A DNA stretch of 20,257 nt. Source: Flavobacteriales bacterium. GTDB lineage: Bacteria > Bacteroidota > Bacteroidia > DT-38. The DNA is taken from positions 1-20,257 of the forward strand of contig JABSPR010000180.1 of assembly GCA_013214975.1 (NCBI GenBank), given 5' to 3'. The position numbers and the translations under genes are program-made. This document shows positions 1 to 6,818 of the stretch, one piece after another. The first letter of the stretch is position 1. Each line of letters opens with the position of its first letter. A model generated the notes under the pieces. It saw only the letters and a program-made list of their open reading frames with translations, made no database searches and was not told the origin of the DNA.

Positions 1-1303
1 CTTCTTTTAGTTTAATCGCAATTTCAACGTCAGCACTTCTTTCTGGAGCTTCGTCCGTTTCGTAATATTCGTTTTTAACATACTTCCCAGCTAATTCGCC
101 CATCTCGGAAACGAATTTTCCTTGCATGTCTACAAGTGGGACTGGGTTTTCTTTTTCATCTAAAACCATCATTCCAGGAACGCCAGCTTCTTTGGCAACA
201 CGCGCATCATCCGCTCCAAAAGTTGGTGCAATATGAACAATACCTGTACCATCTGAAGTGGTAACAAATGCTCCTTCAATTACTCTAAAAGCTTCTTCTG
301 GATTCTCATGAGGAAGCGTGTATGGCAATAATTGCTCGTACTTCATTCCTACTAAATCGGATCCTTTGAATTTCCCAACTACTTCAAAAGGGATTTTTTT
401 ATCTCCCGCAGTATAATCAGCCAAGTTCAATTCGCTGTTGTAGATTCCACTAAACCATTTTCCAACTAGATCGATAGCTACGAGAACTTTAACCGCTTCA
501 AATGTGTACTGGTTAAAAGTTTTGATGACCACATACTCAATGTTTTTTCCAACGGCCAAAGCAGTGTTGGAAGGTAAGGTCCAAGGTGTGGTTGTCCAAG
601 CTAAGAAATAAGCGTTCTCATCTGATTCAAAAAGCACTTCAGATTTATCATCGCGGATAATTTTAAACTGAGCGGCGATAGTTGTATCCGTTATATCCTT
701 ATAACATCCCGGTTGGTTTAGTTCGTGTGTACTTAATCCTGTTCCGGCAGCTGGGGAGTAAGGTTGAATCGTATATCCTTTATAGATGTATTCTTTGTTG
801 TATAGCTTGCTTAACAAGTGCCAAACGGATTCGATGTATTTGGTTTCGTACGTAACGTATGGGTTTTCCATATCTACCCAGTAACCAATTTTACGGGTAA
901 GGTCGTTCCAAACTTCGGTGTATTTCATTACCGCCTCAGAACACTTCTTATTGTAATCCGCAATCGAAATTTTCTTCCCAATGTCTTCTTTGGTAATGCC
1001 TAATTCTTTTTCTACACTTAACTCAACAGGTAAACCATGTGTGTCCCAACCTGCTTTCCTGTTTACTTGAAATCCTTTCAGTGTTTTATATCTGCAAAAA
1101 ATATCTTTGATAGCACGAGCCATTACATGGTGGATTCCAGGCATACCGTTGGCTGAAGGAGGTCCTTCATAAAACACAAACGGTTCAGCTCCATCTCGAT
1201 TAGCAATACTCTTATCGAACGTGTTTTCTGCTTCCCACTTATCCAACATTTCCTTTCCGATAGAAGGGAGATCGAGTGCTTTGTATTCCGTGTATTTTTT
1301 CAA
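1..1303 (-). CDS. ileS: Isoleucyl-tRNA synthetase, N-terminal part (partial)
   Basis: Charges tRNA-Ile with isoleucine in the cytoplasm. About 434 codons are visible and the frame stays open to the left edge, so the C-terminal part (KMSKS loop, anticodon-binding domain) lies outside. Seen: FVFYEGPPSANG at residues 42-53 followed by GIHH (56-59) at the class I HIGH position; GWDTHGLPVE; the CP1 editing-domain stretches TTTPWTLPSNTA and GTGIVHIAPTFGADD. This is the eukaryote-like type 2 IleRS form typical of Bacteroidota. No ATG exists in frame near the start; TTG at 1303-1301 gives MKKYTEYKALDLP, which fits the family N-terminus, so I chose it, although an ATT just upstream cannot be excluded. 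A TTG-N20-TATATTTG promoter lies 35-65 bases upstream. The family is certain, the start less so. Confidence 0.96.
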   Translation of the reverse strand, partial: MKKYTEYKALDLPSIGKEMLDKWEAENTFDKSIANRDGAEPFVFYEGPPSANGMPGIHHVMARAIKDIFCRYKTLKGFQVNRKAGWDTHGLPVELSVEKELGITKEDIGKKISIADYNKKCSEAVMKYTEVWNDLTRKIGYWVDMENPYVTYETKYIESVWHLLSKLYNKEYIYKGYTIQPYSPAAGTGLSTHELNQPGCYKDITDTTIAAQFKIIRDDKSEVLFESDENAYFLAWTTTPWTLPSNTALAVGKNIEYVVIKTFNQYTFEAVKVLVAIDLVGKWFSGIYNSELNLADYTAGDKKIPFEVVGKFKGSDLVGMKYEQLLPYTLPHENPEEAFRVIEGAFVTTSDGTGIVHIAPTFGADDARVAKEAGVPGMMVLDEKENPVPLVDMQGKFVSEMGELAGKYVKNEYYETDEAPERSADVEIAIKLKE

Positions 1304-1337
1304 AATCTTGATTTTATTAGCGCTAAATAAGCGGAGG

Positions 1338-1368
1338 CAAATATACCGCTAACAAGTAGTAAAGTCAA
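1338..1368 (-). promoter_or_regulatory. Bacteroidota-type promoter of ileS
   Basis: On the minus strand the -7 box TATATTTG (1345-1338) matches the phylum consensus TAnnTTTG exactly. A TTG -33 box lies at 1368-1366 with 20 bases between, the usual spacing. Transcription would start near 1332, giving a leader of about 30 bases before the proposed TTG start codon. It lies in the 91-base gap after the fructosamine-kinase gene, so ileS can be transcribed on its own. Confidence 0.7.
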
Positions 1369-1394
1369 TAAAACCAACAGAAAGGGCTATCGAT

Positions 1395-2273
1395 TTAAGC
1401 GAATCGTTGAAGAATATGTTCCACCTGCTGTACATAGGCTCCACCAAATAGATTTACGTGCACCATAAGAGGGTATAAATTAGCAACATCTACTCTGTCT
1501 TCCCAAGACGACTCTAGAGGTAGAGTTGAGTTATAGCCATGATAGAATTCGGGGTCGAAACCTCCAAAGAGTTTGGTCATAGCAATATCCATTTCACGGT
1601 GACCATAATAAACTGCTGGGTCAATAATTATTGCTTTTCCACCCGAATCGGTCATGAAATTACCGCTCCAAAGGTCCCCGTGTAGTAAGGCTGGTTTATC
1701 AACAGGAAATAAGTCTTCAAGTTTATGAAAAAGGCGATCGAACATTTTGGAAAAGGATCTATCAATTTTATTATTGTCGCGAGCCAACCTCAGTTGTGAT
1801 TCAATTCGCTCTTCAATAAAAAAAGAAACCCAGTCTCCATTTGTGTTATTTATCTGTTCTAATGATCCGATATAATTATTGTGATCTAATCCGAAGGATT
1901 CATTGGTATGTTGGTGCAATCGGGCTAAGCTCTCACCAAAGTGGTGCCAGAAGTTTACTTCTCTTTTCCCATTAGCTACAAATTCCATTAATAAAAACGT
2001 GATGTCACTATCTTCTCCTGCAATAATAACATTGGGTACGGAGAACACTTTTGTTTCTCTGAGTAAGCTTAACCCTTTTTCTTCGAGCTTAAACATTTCG
2101 GGAAATCGATTAGCTTGATTGGTTTTTAAGAAGAAAGTACCTGTACTTGTAATCAGTTTATAACAGCTATTAATACTTCCTCCCGATACAGAATGATGTT
2201 CGTATATTTTGGTTTCAGCACCTGTATGCTGATGAAGAATAATCTCTAAAAGAGGATATATTTTGGAGGGCAT
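1395..2273 (-). CDS. Fructosamine/ketosamine-3-kinase family protein
   Basis: A 292-residue protein of the fructosamine-kinase family (APH-like kinase fold). Known members phosphorylate sugar-amine adducts on proteins or small molecules, which then break down, so it is a deglycation enzyme. Seen: N-terminal SVSGGSINSCYKL nucleotide-binding strand, FFLKT with the ATP-binding Lys, FLLMEFV hinge, the catalytic loop HGDLWSGN at residues 198-205, then IIDPAVYYGHREMDIAM with the metal-binding Asp. All expected catalytic residues are present and the length is normal for bacterial members. It is followed 91 bases later by ileS on the same strand but has its own likely promoter at 2295-2325. The physiological substrate cannot be read from the sequence. 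Confidence 0.92.
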   Translation of the reverse strand: MPSKIYPLLEIILHQHTGAETKIYEHHSVSGGSINSCYKLITSTGTFFLKTNQANRFPEMFKLEEKGLSLLRETKVFSVPNVIIAGEDSDITFLLMEFVANGKREVNFWHHFGESLARLHQHTNESFGLDHNNYIGSLEQINNTNGDWVSFFIEERIESQLRLARDNNKIDRSFSKMFDRLFHKLEDLFPVDKPALLHGDLWSGNFMTDSGGKAIIIDPAVYYGHREMDIAMTKLFGGFDPEFYHGYNSTLPLESSWEDRVDVANLYPLMVHVNLFGGAYVQQVEHILQRFA

Positions 2274-2294
2274 TGAGGTAAATTTCTTTTGAAT

Positions 2295-2325
2295 CGAATG
2301 TACTTTAATTTTAATCTATAGACAA
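2295..2325 (-). promoter_or_regulatory. Likely promoter of the fructosamine-kinase gene
   Basis: Minus-strand TACATTCG (2302-2295) matches TAnnTTTG at all fixed positions but one, and a TTG lies at 2325-2323 with exactly 20 bases between, the same spacing as the ileS promoter. The ATG follows about 22 bases downstream. The divergent gene at 2425 has its own -7-like box in the same 151-base gap. Confidence 0.5.
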
Positions 2326-2386
2326 TCGGTTGGAAATTGAAATGGCCCTTTGTCTGTTAAGGTAAACTTATTGAACGCCGTATGAA

Positions 2387-2394
2387 TATATTTG
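2387..2394 (+). promoter_or_regulatory. -7 box upstream of the GT61 gene
   Basis: TATATTTG, an exact TAnnTTTG match, 30 bases before the ATG at 2425. No TTG is found at the usual 19-21 base spacing (the nearest is 13 bases away), so the -33 element is weak or absent. Confidence 0.45.
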
Positions 2395-2424
2395 CATCAC
2401 GGAGTTACAATCTCCTATTAATTT

Positions 2425-3303
2425 ATGAGTGTAATAGCATTGTATAAAGAGGTACGTCGAATTTTGAAAGGGATTCGCGTTAAGATTAATCGTGTTATTG
2501 TTCTTTTGTTTGCAAAGAGAAATAAGAGGATATTTTTGAGACCGATATCAACTGGTAACATTGAACACTATTATCATTTTATTCTAGATCTAGTTATTCC
2601 ATTAAACTATATTATAAACAACACGACTTCGGATGTGGTGTTTGCGGTAAAAGATTTCGGAGAACTAACCAGCACCTTTGTGGAAATGTTCAAAGGGCGA
2701 GTACAGGTAATATCTAAGGATGGAAACCCAGACGGCAAGACGTTAAAATTAGTTGGGATGAACCCTAATGCTGTGAATATTGGAATATCCGAATTTCGAT
2801 ATTTTAGAAAGAGTTTCTTTGATAAATTGAACATAATAGAATGCTCAAAGCCAAAGAAGGTTTTACTAATTGAGAGGTTGCCTCCGAGCAATTACTTTTT
2901 GAACGAGGCCGATAATAAGGGAGCGGGAACATCGCGTCGATCAATATTAAACCATCAAGAACTATCTGATTCGATCCGAGCTATAGTTGGATCTTCATTT
3001 GAATTTGAGAATGTACAGCTGGAAAACATGTTGATTGAAGATGAAATTCGACTCTTTGATGAGGCGGTTTTGATTATTGCTCAACATGGAGCCGGTTTAG
3101 GAAATGTAGTTTGGATGCAGGACAATACGGTAGCCGTGGAATTTGGATTTGAATCGAGGCCCCATTTTAAAAGATTGTGTGAAGCCAAAGGAATCGGGTT
3201 CTATTCTCATCCATATGAAGAGAGTCATATTACAGTAGATTGCAACAAGTTTATAAACTGGTTACGAAGCAGTGAATTGACTCAGCAGTATTTCGGAAGA
3301 TAA
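2425..3303 (+). CDS. Glycosyltransferase family 61 (DUF563) protein
   Basis: A 292-residue protein resembling GT61/DUF563 glycosyltransferases, which include plant xylosyl- and animal O-GlcNAc-transferases and many bacterial surface-polysaccharide enzymes. Seen: EHYYHFILDLVIPL at about residues 47-60, corresponding to the family's N-terminal HxxH-like motif; the central strand KVLLIER; and the C-terminal signature QHGAGLGNVVWMQ starting at residue 220. No signal peptide or membrane span, so it is probably cytoplasmic or peripheral. It stands alone rather than in a polysaccharide cluster, so its acceptor and product are unknown. The start is the first ATG in an open frame, with no clear ribosome binding site, as usual in this phylum. 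Confidence 0.83.
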   Translation: MSVIALYKEVRRILKGIRVKINRVIVLLFAKRNKRIFLRPISTGNIEHYYHFILDLVIPLNYIINNTTSDVVFAVKDFGELTSTFVEMFKGRVQVISKDGNPDGKTLKLVGMNPNAVNIGISEFRYFRKSFFDKLNIIECSKPKKVLLIERLPPSNYFLNEADNKGAGTSRRSILNHQELSDSIRAIVGSSFEFENVQLENMLIEDEIRLFDEAVLIIAQHGAGLGNVVWMQDNTVAVEFGFESRPHFKRLCEAKGIGFYSHPYEESHITVDCNKFINWLRSSELTQQYFGR

Positions 3304-3328
3304 TATTCCTAGAGAAGATCATAATTTA

Positions 3329-3392
3329 TATTTTTGCTACTCGAGCAATCGGACCACGTAGATAGATTAGATGTGGGTACTTGTTACTCACA
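3329..3392 (+). promoter_or_regulatory. Possible promoter and leader hairpin of ytoQ
   Basis: TATTTTTG at 3329-3336 is an exact TAnnTTTG match, with no clear TTG -33 partner. It would leave a leader of about 115 bases before the ATG at 3457. In that leader TGTGGGTA (3372-3379) can pair with TACTCACA (3385-3392), one G-T wobble, around a five-base loop. No U-run follows, so it is not an obvious terminator for the preceding gene. Confidence 0.35.
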
Positions 3393-3456
3393 CCTTCTCT
3401 TAAACCGTTAAGTATCGCCCAATAGCTGTGCGAGTTTTAAATGAAATAAGAATAAT

Positions 3457-3900
3457 ATGAAGGTTTTTTTATCAGGAGAGATCCATTCGAATTGGAGAGA
3501 AGAAATTTACGCGGCAGTGGAGGCATCAAATTTACCTTATACTTTGCTCCAACCAAATTGTGATCACGACAGTAGCGATGATGTTGGTGTATTTATATTA
3601 GGTGCAGAAGAAAACAACTTCTGGAAAGACAATAAAGCAGCAAAGATTAACAACATCCGAATACGAACAAATCTTAATGCATCCGATATTGTAATAGTAA
3701 AGTTTGGTGAAAAATATCGCCAATGGAATGCAGCTTTCGATGCCGGTTATGCTATTGCAAAAGGAAAGATTTTAATTGTTATTCACCCAGAAGAATTTAC
3801 GCATGCTCTAAAAGAAGTAGATGCACAAGCTTCTGCCGTTTGCCATACCACAGAACAAGCAATTGCTATTTTGGAATACAATATTACTTCGGAGTTGTAG
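3457..3900 (+). CDS. YtoQ family protein
   Basis: A 147-residue protein recognisable as YtoQ, named after a Bacillus subtilis protein of unknown role and thought to have a nucleoside 2-deoxyribosyltransferase-like fold. Seen: the N-terminal MKVFLSGEIHSNWREEI strand and helix, LLQPNCDHDSSDDVGVFILG, the NNIRIRTNLNASDIVIVKFGEKYRQWNAAFDAGYA core typical of this fold, and IHPEEFTHALKEVDAQA near the end. It is soluble and full length for the family. The tRNA-Ala gene follows 42 bases downstream on the same strand. The family is clear; the reaction is not established. Confidence 0.9.
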   Translation: MKVFLSGEIHSNWREEIYAAVEASNLPYTLLQPNCDHDSSDDVGVFILGAEENNFWKDNKAAKINNIRIRTNLNASDIVIVKFGEKYRQWNAAFDAGYAIAKGKILIVIHPEEFTHALKEVDAQASAVCHTTEQAIAILEYNITSEL

Positions 3901-3942
3901 TAGTTTCTCATTTAGAATGATGAAATTTGAAGTAAGTAGAAC

Positions 3943-4016
<74 letters not shown>

Positions 4017-4028
4017 CTCCAATGATAG

Positions 4029-4064
4029 AAGGGCTTTCATGTAAGTTGAAGGCCCTTTGTTTTG
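4029..4064 (+). terminator. Intrinsic terminator after tRNA-Ala
   Basis: AAGGGCTTTC (4029-4038) pairs with GAAGGCCCTT (4048-4057), ten pairs with one wobble and a nine-base loop, followed by TGTTTTGG. It sits 12 bases after the tRNA 3' end. Confidence 0.8.
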
Positions 4065-4290
4065 GTCTTGGTTTAAATATGGTTTAAACAAATTGTATAG
4101 AATAATCTTCTAATAGCTTTAGCTTCCAACCGCGAGGTTAATTGATCTTATTTATTTCAGATACTTTACTTTAGTATATAATGCAGATAAACGCAATTGC
4201 GTTTATCTCTGCTATTATGAGAGCATACAACTAGGTCATACCAAAAGCTTCGAGGGTCAAGTTTTCTATTGGGGTAATAGAATAAATGTT
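4065..4290. other. AT-rich intergenic region with palindromes
   Basis: No gene is seen. It holds a tandem GGTTTAAA repeat (4070-4077 and 4081-4088), a small dyad ATACT/AGTAT (4161-4165, 4173-4177), the 24-bp palindrome listed separately, and a TCTATT/AATAGA hairpin (4265-4270, 4276-4281) ending ten bases before the next start codon. No clean TAnnTTTG promoter was found for the downstream gene. Confidence 0.6.
4185..4208. repeat. Perfect 24-bp palindrome
   Basis: Half-site AGATAAACGCAA (4185-4196) is followed without spacer by its exact complement (4197-4208). Flanking bases allow an extended pairing of GCAGA (4183-4187) with TCTGC (4208-4212) if two bases bulge. It lies between the tRNA terminator and the T9SS cargo gene, about 80 bases before that gene's start. 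It could be an operator for a dimeric regulator, a site-specific recombination site, or a hairpin in RNA. The sequence does not say which. Confidence 0.9.
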
Positions 4291-5091
4291 ATGAAAAGAC
4301 TGCTATTAATCATTCTTGTATACTGTTCCATTTCAAGTTCCCAGATCTCGGCATGTTCTTTTATCCCTGGGATGTTTTGTGATATTAACTTCAATGTCCC
4401 AGGATTTAATGTCATAGTTGGTGAAATAATATTAGTAGACAGCGATGGTATAGAAATTGAAATAATAGATGTTCTAAATGGAATGGAAGAAAGAGATACT
4501 ATTAGAGTCTGGAATGGGACTGATCAAGATTGCAATGGGCCTATCAGCTACGCCTCATCAAATATTGGAAATAGTAATGATAAAGTAATCGTTTTTCTTG
4601 AGCTAATCGACAGTATAGAAAATAGTTGGGATATTATCGGAGATTACAGAAATCATTATAATACACAAGGAGAATATCCCCTTCAGATTTCTAATGACAG
4701 TATTACTGGATATATCAAAGGGTATGCTTCCCTTTTATCAGATGGGACTTATATAGGTGACGAAAACAAAAAAATTGCTTACAATGATTTTAAAGAACAT
4801 TGGTCTAGTAATTCCAATTCATGTAATACGCTGGGATTGAAAGAGAGCAGAATCTCCAAAACAGATCTTATTTTTAATAACCCTATTCACAACTCACTCT
4901 ATCTTAACTTTTCAGGAACCGCACAAAAAAGGAGTTTTGAAATTTACTCTAATGATGGTAAAAGACTAAAGAATTTAGAAAATGATTATTCAACTGTTGA
5001 AATTCGATTTGAGGAATTCCAATCAGGATTATATTTGATAAGAATAAGAGAAGAGCAAGGTAATCGAACCATCAAAGTTGTTAAGCAATAA
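4291..5091 (+). CDS. Secreted protein with type IX secretion sorting domain
   Basis: A 266-residue exported protein of unknown function. Seen: a signal peptide (MKRLLLIILVYCSISSSQISA) followed by CSFIPGMFC; ISAC could also be a weak lipobox. The middle part (about 30-175) is beta-rich and unrecognised, with Cys residues that could form disulfides. From about residue 183 to the end is a Por/type IX secretion C-terminal sorting domain: FNNPIHNSLYLNFSG, FEIYSNDGKRL, SGLYLIRI and the terminal basic TIKVVKQ. Such proteins cross the outer membrane and are anchored or released by the PorU sortase system. Many ATA and AGA codons and the accessory setting suggest recent acquisition, but this was not measured. 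The N-terminal Cys-rich start resembles netrin/TIMP-like secreted proteins only loosely. Confidence 0.88.
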   Translation: MKRLLLIILVYCSISSSQISACSFIPGMFCDINFNVPGFNVIVGEIILVDSDGIEIEIIDVLNGMEERDTIRVWNGTDQDCNGPISYASSNIGNSNDKVIVFLELIDSIENSWDIIGDYRNHYNTQGEYPLQISNDSITGYIKGYASLLSDGTYIGDENKKIAYNDFKEHWSSNSNSCNTLGLKESRISKTDLIFNNPIHNSLYLNFSGTAQKRSFEIYSNDGKRLKNLENDYSTVEIRFEEFQSGLYLIRIREEQGNRTIKVVKQ

Positions 5092-5103
5092 TATTACGCT
5101 CCA

Positions 5104-5235
5104 TAACAAACTCTTAACAAAACTACTAAAATCAACTAAGCTGTTTTTAAAACACTTATGATCTCCATTTGCATATAAAACATCAAAGTCTTTTGATGAC
5201 ACATCAATACCAAGGTATTCTTTATCTTTATTCAT
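5104..5235 (-). pseudogene. IS110-family transposase, 5' fragment
   Basis: From ATG at 5235 the minus strand encodes MNKDKEYLGIDVSSKDFDVL, the characteristic start of IS110-family (DEDD, RuvC-like) transposases; Asp11 in LGIDVS is the first catalytic Asp. The similarity continues through HKCFKNSLVDFSSFVKSL to about residue 43, then the frame runs into unrelated sequence antisense to the end of the T9SS cargo gene. The rest of the RuvC-like domain and the C-terminal Tnp20 part are missing, so it cannot be active. The break lies about 15 bases from the cargo gene's stop codon. The assignment rests on motif recognition of a short stretch, but the pattern is distinctive. Confidence 0.8.
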
Positions 5236-5460
5236 AACTAAATTGTTTTAATAGGACGATTCTACTGCCTTTCCACTATACTAAAAACAGGCTCAAAAGG
5301 CCTAAAGAACTGATCGGAATATCGGTAGATGAACAGAGGGGACCATCATTGTTCACAAGTTTATTACACTCTAAACCTAAAGGGGTCTCGTTCCTCTGTT
5401 CTGCCCTGTTATTATTATATAAAAAAGAGAGAAACACTAACTTAGGAAACCTAAAGAACA
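5236..5460 (-). mobile_element. Likely left-end non-coding region of the IS110 remnant
   Basis: In IS110-group elements a long non-coding region precedes the transposase gene and is transcribed as a bridge RNA that guides recombination. Here the equivalent region is strongly structured: GAACAGAGG (5331-5339) pairs perfectly with CCTCTGTTC (5393-5401); inside it GGACC (5340-5344) pairs with GGTCT (5384-5388), leaving a 39-base loop. A second dyad ACTGAT/ATCGGT sits at 5309-5314 and 5321-5326. CCTAAAG occurs three times: 5301, 5376 (inside the loop) and 5450. No coding gene is seen. The bridge-RNA reading is inference from position and structure; the outer boundary at about 5460 is a guess from the last repeat copy. 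Confidence 0.5.
5331..5401. repeat. Long hairpin upstream of the transposase fragment
   Basis: Nine-base perfect outer stem (5331-5339 with 5393-5401), a four-base bulge (5389-5392), a five-base inner stem with one wobble (5340-5344 with 5384-5388) and a 39-base loop. The shape, a stem with a large open loop, is what bridge-RNA guide loops look like. Confidence 0.75.
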
Positions 5461-5554
5461 TGGCTACATTTTTTACATATTTTTTTAGGGTTAAGATCAG
5501 AGACGAATTTAGTAGATACTACCTTTATGTTCAGTTGCTTTTTATAGAATAACG

Positions 5555-6193
5555 ATGAAAGGAAAGATTATCGGTATAGGTTTTGAAAAAACGGGCACAA
5601 CTACTTTAGATATTGCCTTATCAAAACTTGGGTATAAGGTTCTTGGAGAAAGTCCAAAAGCGTTACTTCCTATTCTTAAAGGTGATTACGATAAGGTTCT
5701 AAGTATTATAAAAGATTATGATGCTTTAGAAGATAAGCCATGGTTTACCGTATATAGAGAGCTCGACAGGAGAATTCCCGGTTCTAAATTTATTCTGACA
5801 ATTAGAGAGTCGGAATCTTGGTATAAAAGTGCGAGTAATCATTTTGGTGATTTGCCTAGTGCTTTTCACGAATGGATTTATGGACGTGGAAAAGGCATTT
5901 TAAAGGACAATAGAGATAATTCAATTGCTGTTTACGATACACATAACCAAGGTGTGATTGAGTATTTTAAAGAGAGACCAACCGATTTATTGGTTTTGGA
6001 TTTTACGAAAGGAGATAAATGGGATAAGCTTTGTGCCTTCTTAGAAAGAGATATTCCAAAGATTCCGTTTCCACATCAGATGAGTGCAAAGACAAAGGGA
6101 TCACCATCTGTTCGGGATAAAATGAGAGTAATGAGAAGAAGGATTAAAAACAATTTCAAGATTAAATATATCGACTGGATGGGATATTGGTAG
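5555..6193 (+). CDS. Sulfotransferase-like P-loop protein
   Basis: A 212-residue protein of the sulfotransferase superfamily, closest in pattern to the Sulfotransfer_4 (PF17784) group. Known members move sulfate from PAPS to hydroxyl or amino groups; many members of this group lack a proven substrate. Seen: the 5'-phosphosulfate-binding loop GFEKTGTTTLDIALSKLGY at residues 9-27; FILTIRESESWYKS, matching the 3'-phosphate-binding region; and LLVLDFTKGDKWDKLCAFL before a C-terminal proline-rich segment IPKIPFPHQ typical of the group. The C-terminus is basic. It converges with the nitroreductase gene, the two stop codons being only two bases apart. It lies just beyond the IS110 remnant, at the edge of the accessory block. 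Confidence 0.82.
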   Translation: MKGKIIGIGFEKTGTTTLDIALSKLGYKVLGESPKALLPILKGDYDKVLSIIKDYDALEDKPWFTVYRELDRRIPGSKFILTIRESESWYKSASNHFGDLPSAFHEWIYGRGKGILKDNRDNSIAVYDTHNQGVIEYFKERPTDLLVLDFTKGDKWDKLCAFLERDIPKIPFPHQMSAKTKGSPSVRDKMRVMRRRIKNNFKIKYIDWMGYW

Positions 6194-6195
6194 AT

Positions 6196-6783
6196 CTAGT
6201 CTTCTATCCATTCCGAATATTCGGAGGAAGGGTTTCGTGAACAAGTTGGCCATTCACCTTCAGGATATCCTAAATGAAATAACCCCAAACATTTATCCTT
6301 TTCACCTAAGCCTAAAAATTCTTTCATTTCTTCCGAGTAGGTTTTTCCTCCCGTTCCCCAATAACAACATATTCCATGTGCAGTTGCCGTAAGGTGCATG
6401 TTTTGTACCGCACATGCCACAGCTTCGATCTCTTCCATTTCTAGTATTTTTTCGGATTCTTGCCTACTCATACAGACTGCAATTAGAGCTGAAGACTTTA
6501 TAGGTCTGCTTTTATATTGATCGTATTTTTTTGGATTAAAGAGTTCGGGCGAAACCGAATCTTTGTAGCATTGGGCATGAAAGTTTCCAAACCGTTCGAG
6601 TCCTTTATTGTAAAATATTTTTAAACGCCAAGGTTGTGTTAGTCCGTGCGTAGGAGCCCATTTTGCGCTTTCAACGATCTCCTCTAGTATTTTTTTATCA
6701 ATGCGTTTGTCAGAAAACCTTTCGGGCTTTAAAGTTCTACGGTTACTTATAATCTCCCTTATAACCTCAAGTTGGCTCTCCAT
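6196..6783 (-). CDS. Nitroreductase family protein
   Basis: A 195-residue FMN-dependent nitroreductase-family oxidoreductase. Seen: the N-terminal IREIISNRRTLKPERFSDKRIDKKILEEIVESAKWAPT with the Arg-Arg that contacts the FMN phosphate, then HGLTQPWRLKIF, and near the end WGTGGKTYSEEMKEFLGLGEKDKCLGLFHLGYPEGEWP, where GYPE is the usual C-terminal motif. It is of the single-domain type similar to YdjA-like enzymes that reduce nitro compounds, quinones or enones with NAD(P)H. The start ATG at 6783 is the first Met. A small unknown gene lies 35 bases upstream on the same strand and may share the transcript. Confidence 0.93.
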   Translation of the reverse strand: MESQLEVIREIISNRRTLKPERFSDKRIDKKILEEIVESAKWAPTHGLTQPWRLKIFYNKGLERFGNFHAQCYKDSVSPELFNPKKYDQYKSRPIKSSALIAVCMSRQESEKILEMEEIEAVACAVQNMHLTATAHGICCYWGTGGKTYSEEMKEFLGLGEKDKCLGLFHLGYPEGEWPTCSRNPSSEYSEWIED

Positions 6784-6818
6784 TTTATTTGGAAAGTTAA
6801 TGAAATCGAATACTCTAA

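Noticed and set aside
818..1003. Plus-strand frame inside ileS, and similar antisense frames in the receptor, symporter and PurF-like genes
   Set aside because: They are antisense shadows of well-conserved genes with no family pattern or promoter of their own.
5079..5125. GTTAAGC and TAACAAA sequences after the T9SS cargo gene, as a possible integron attC site
   Set aside because: The core sites are not in the order and spacing of an attC, no paired stem-arm layout is found, no integrase is present, and the sequence is explained by the cargo gene end and the transposase fragment.
5349..5552. Plus-strand 67-codon frame before the sulfotransferase-like gene
   Set aside because: It crosses the structured IS110 leader, has no recognisable protein pattern, and is best explained as chance in AT-rich DNA.
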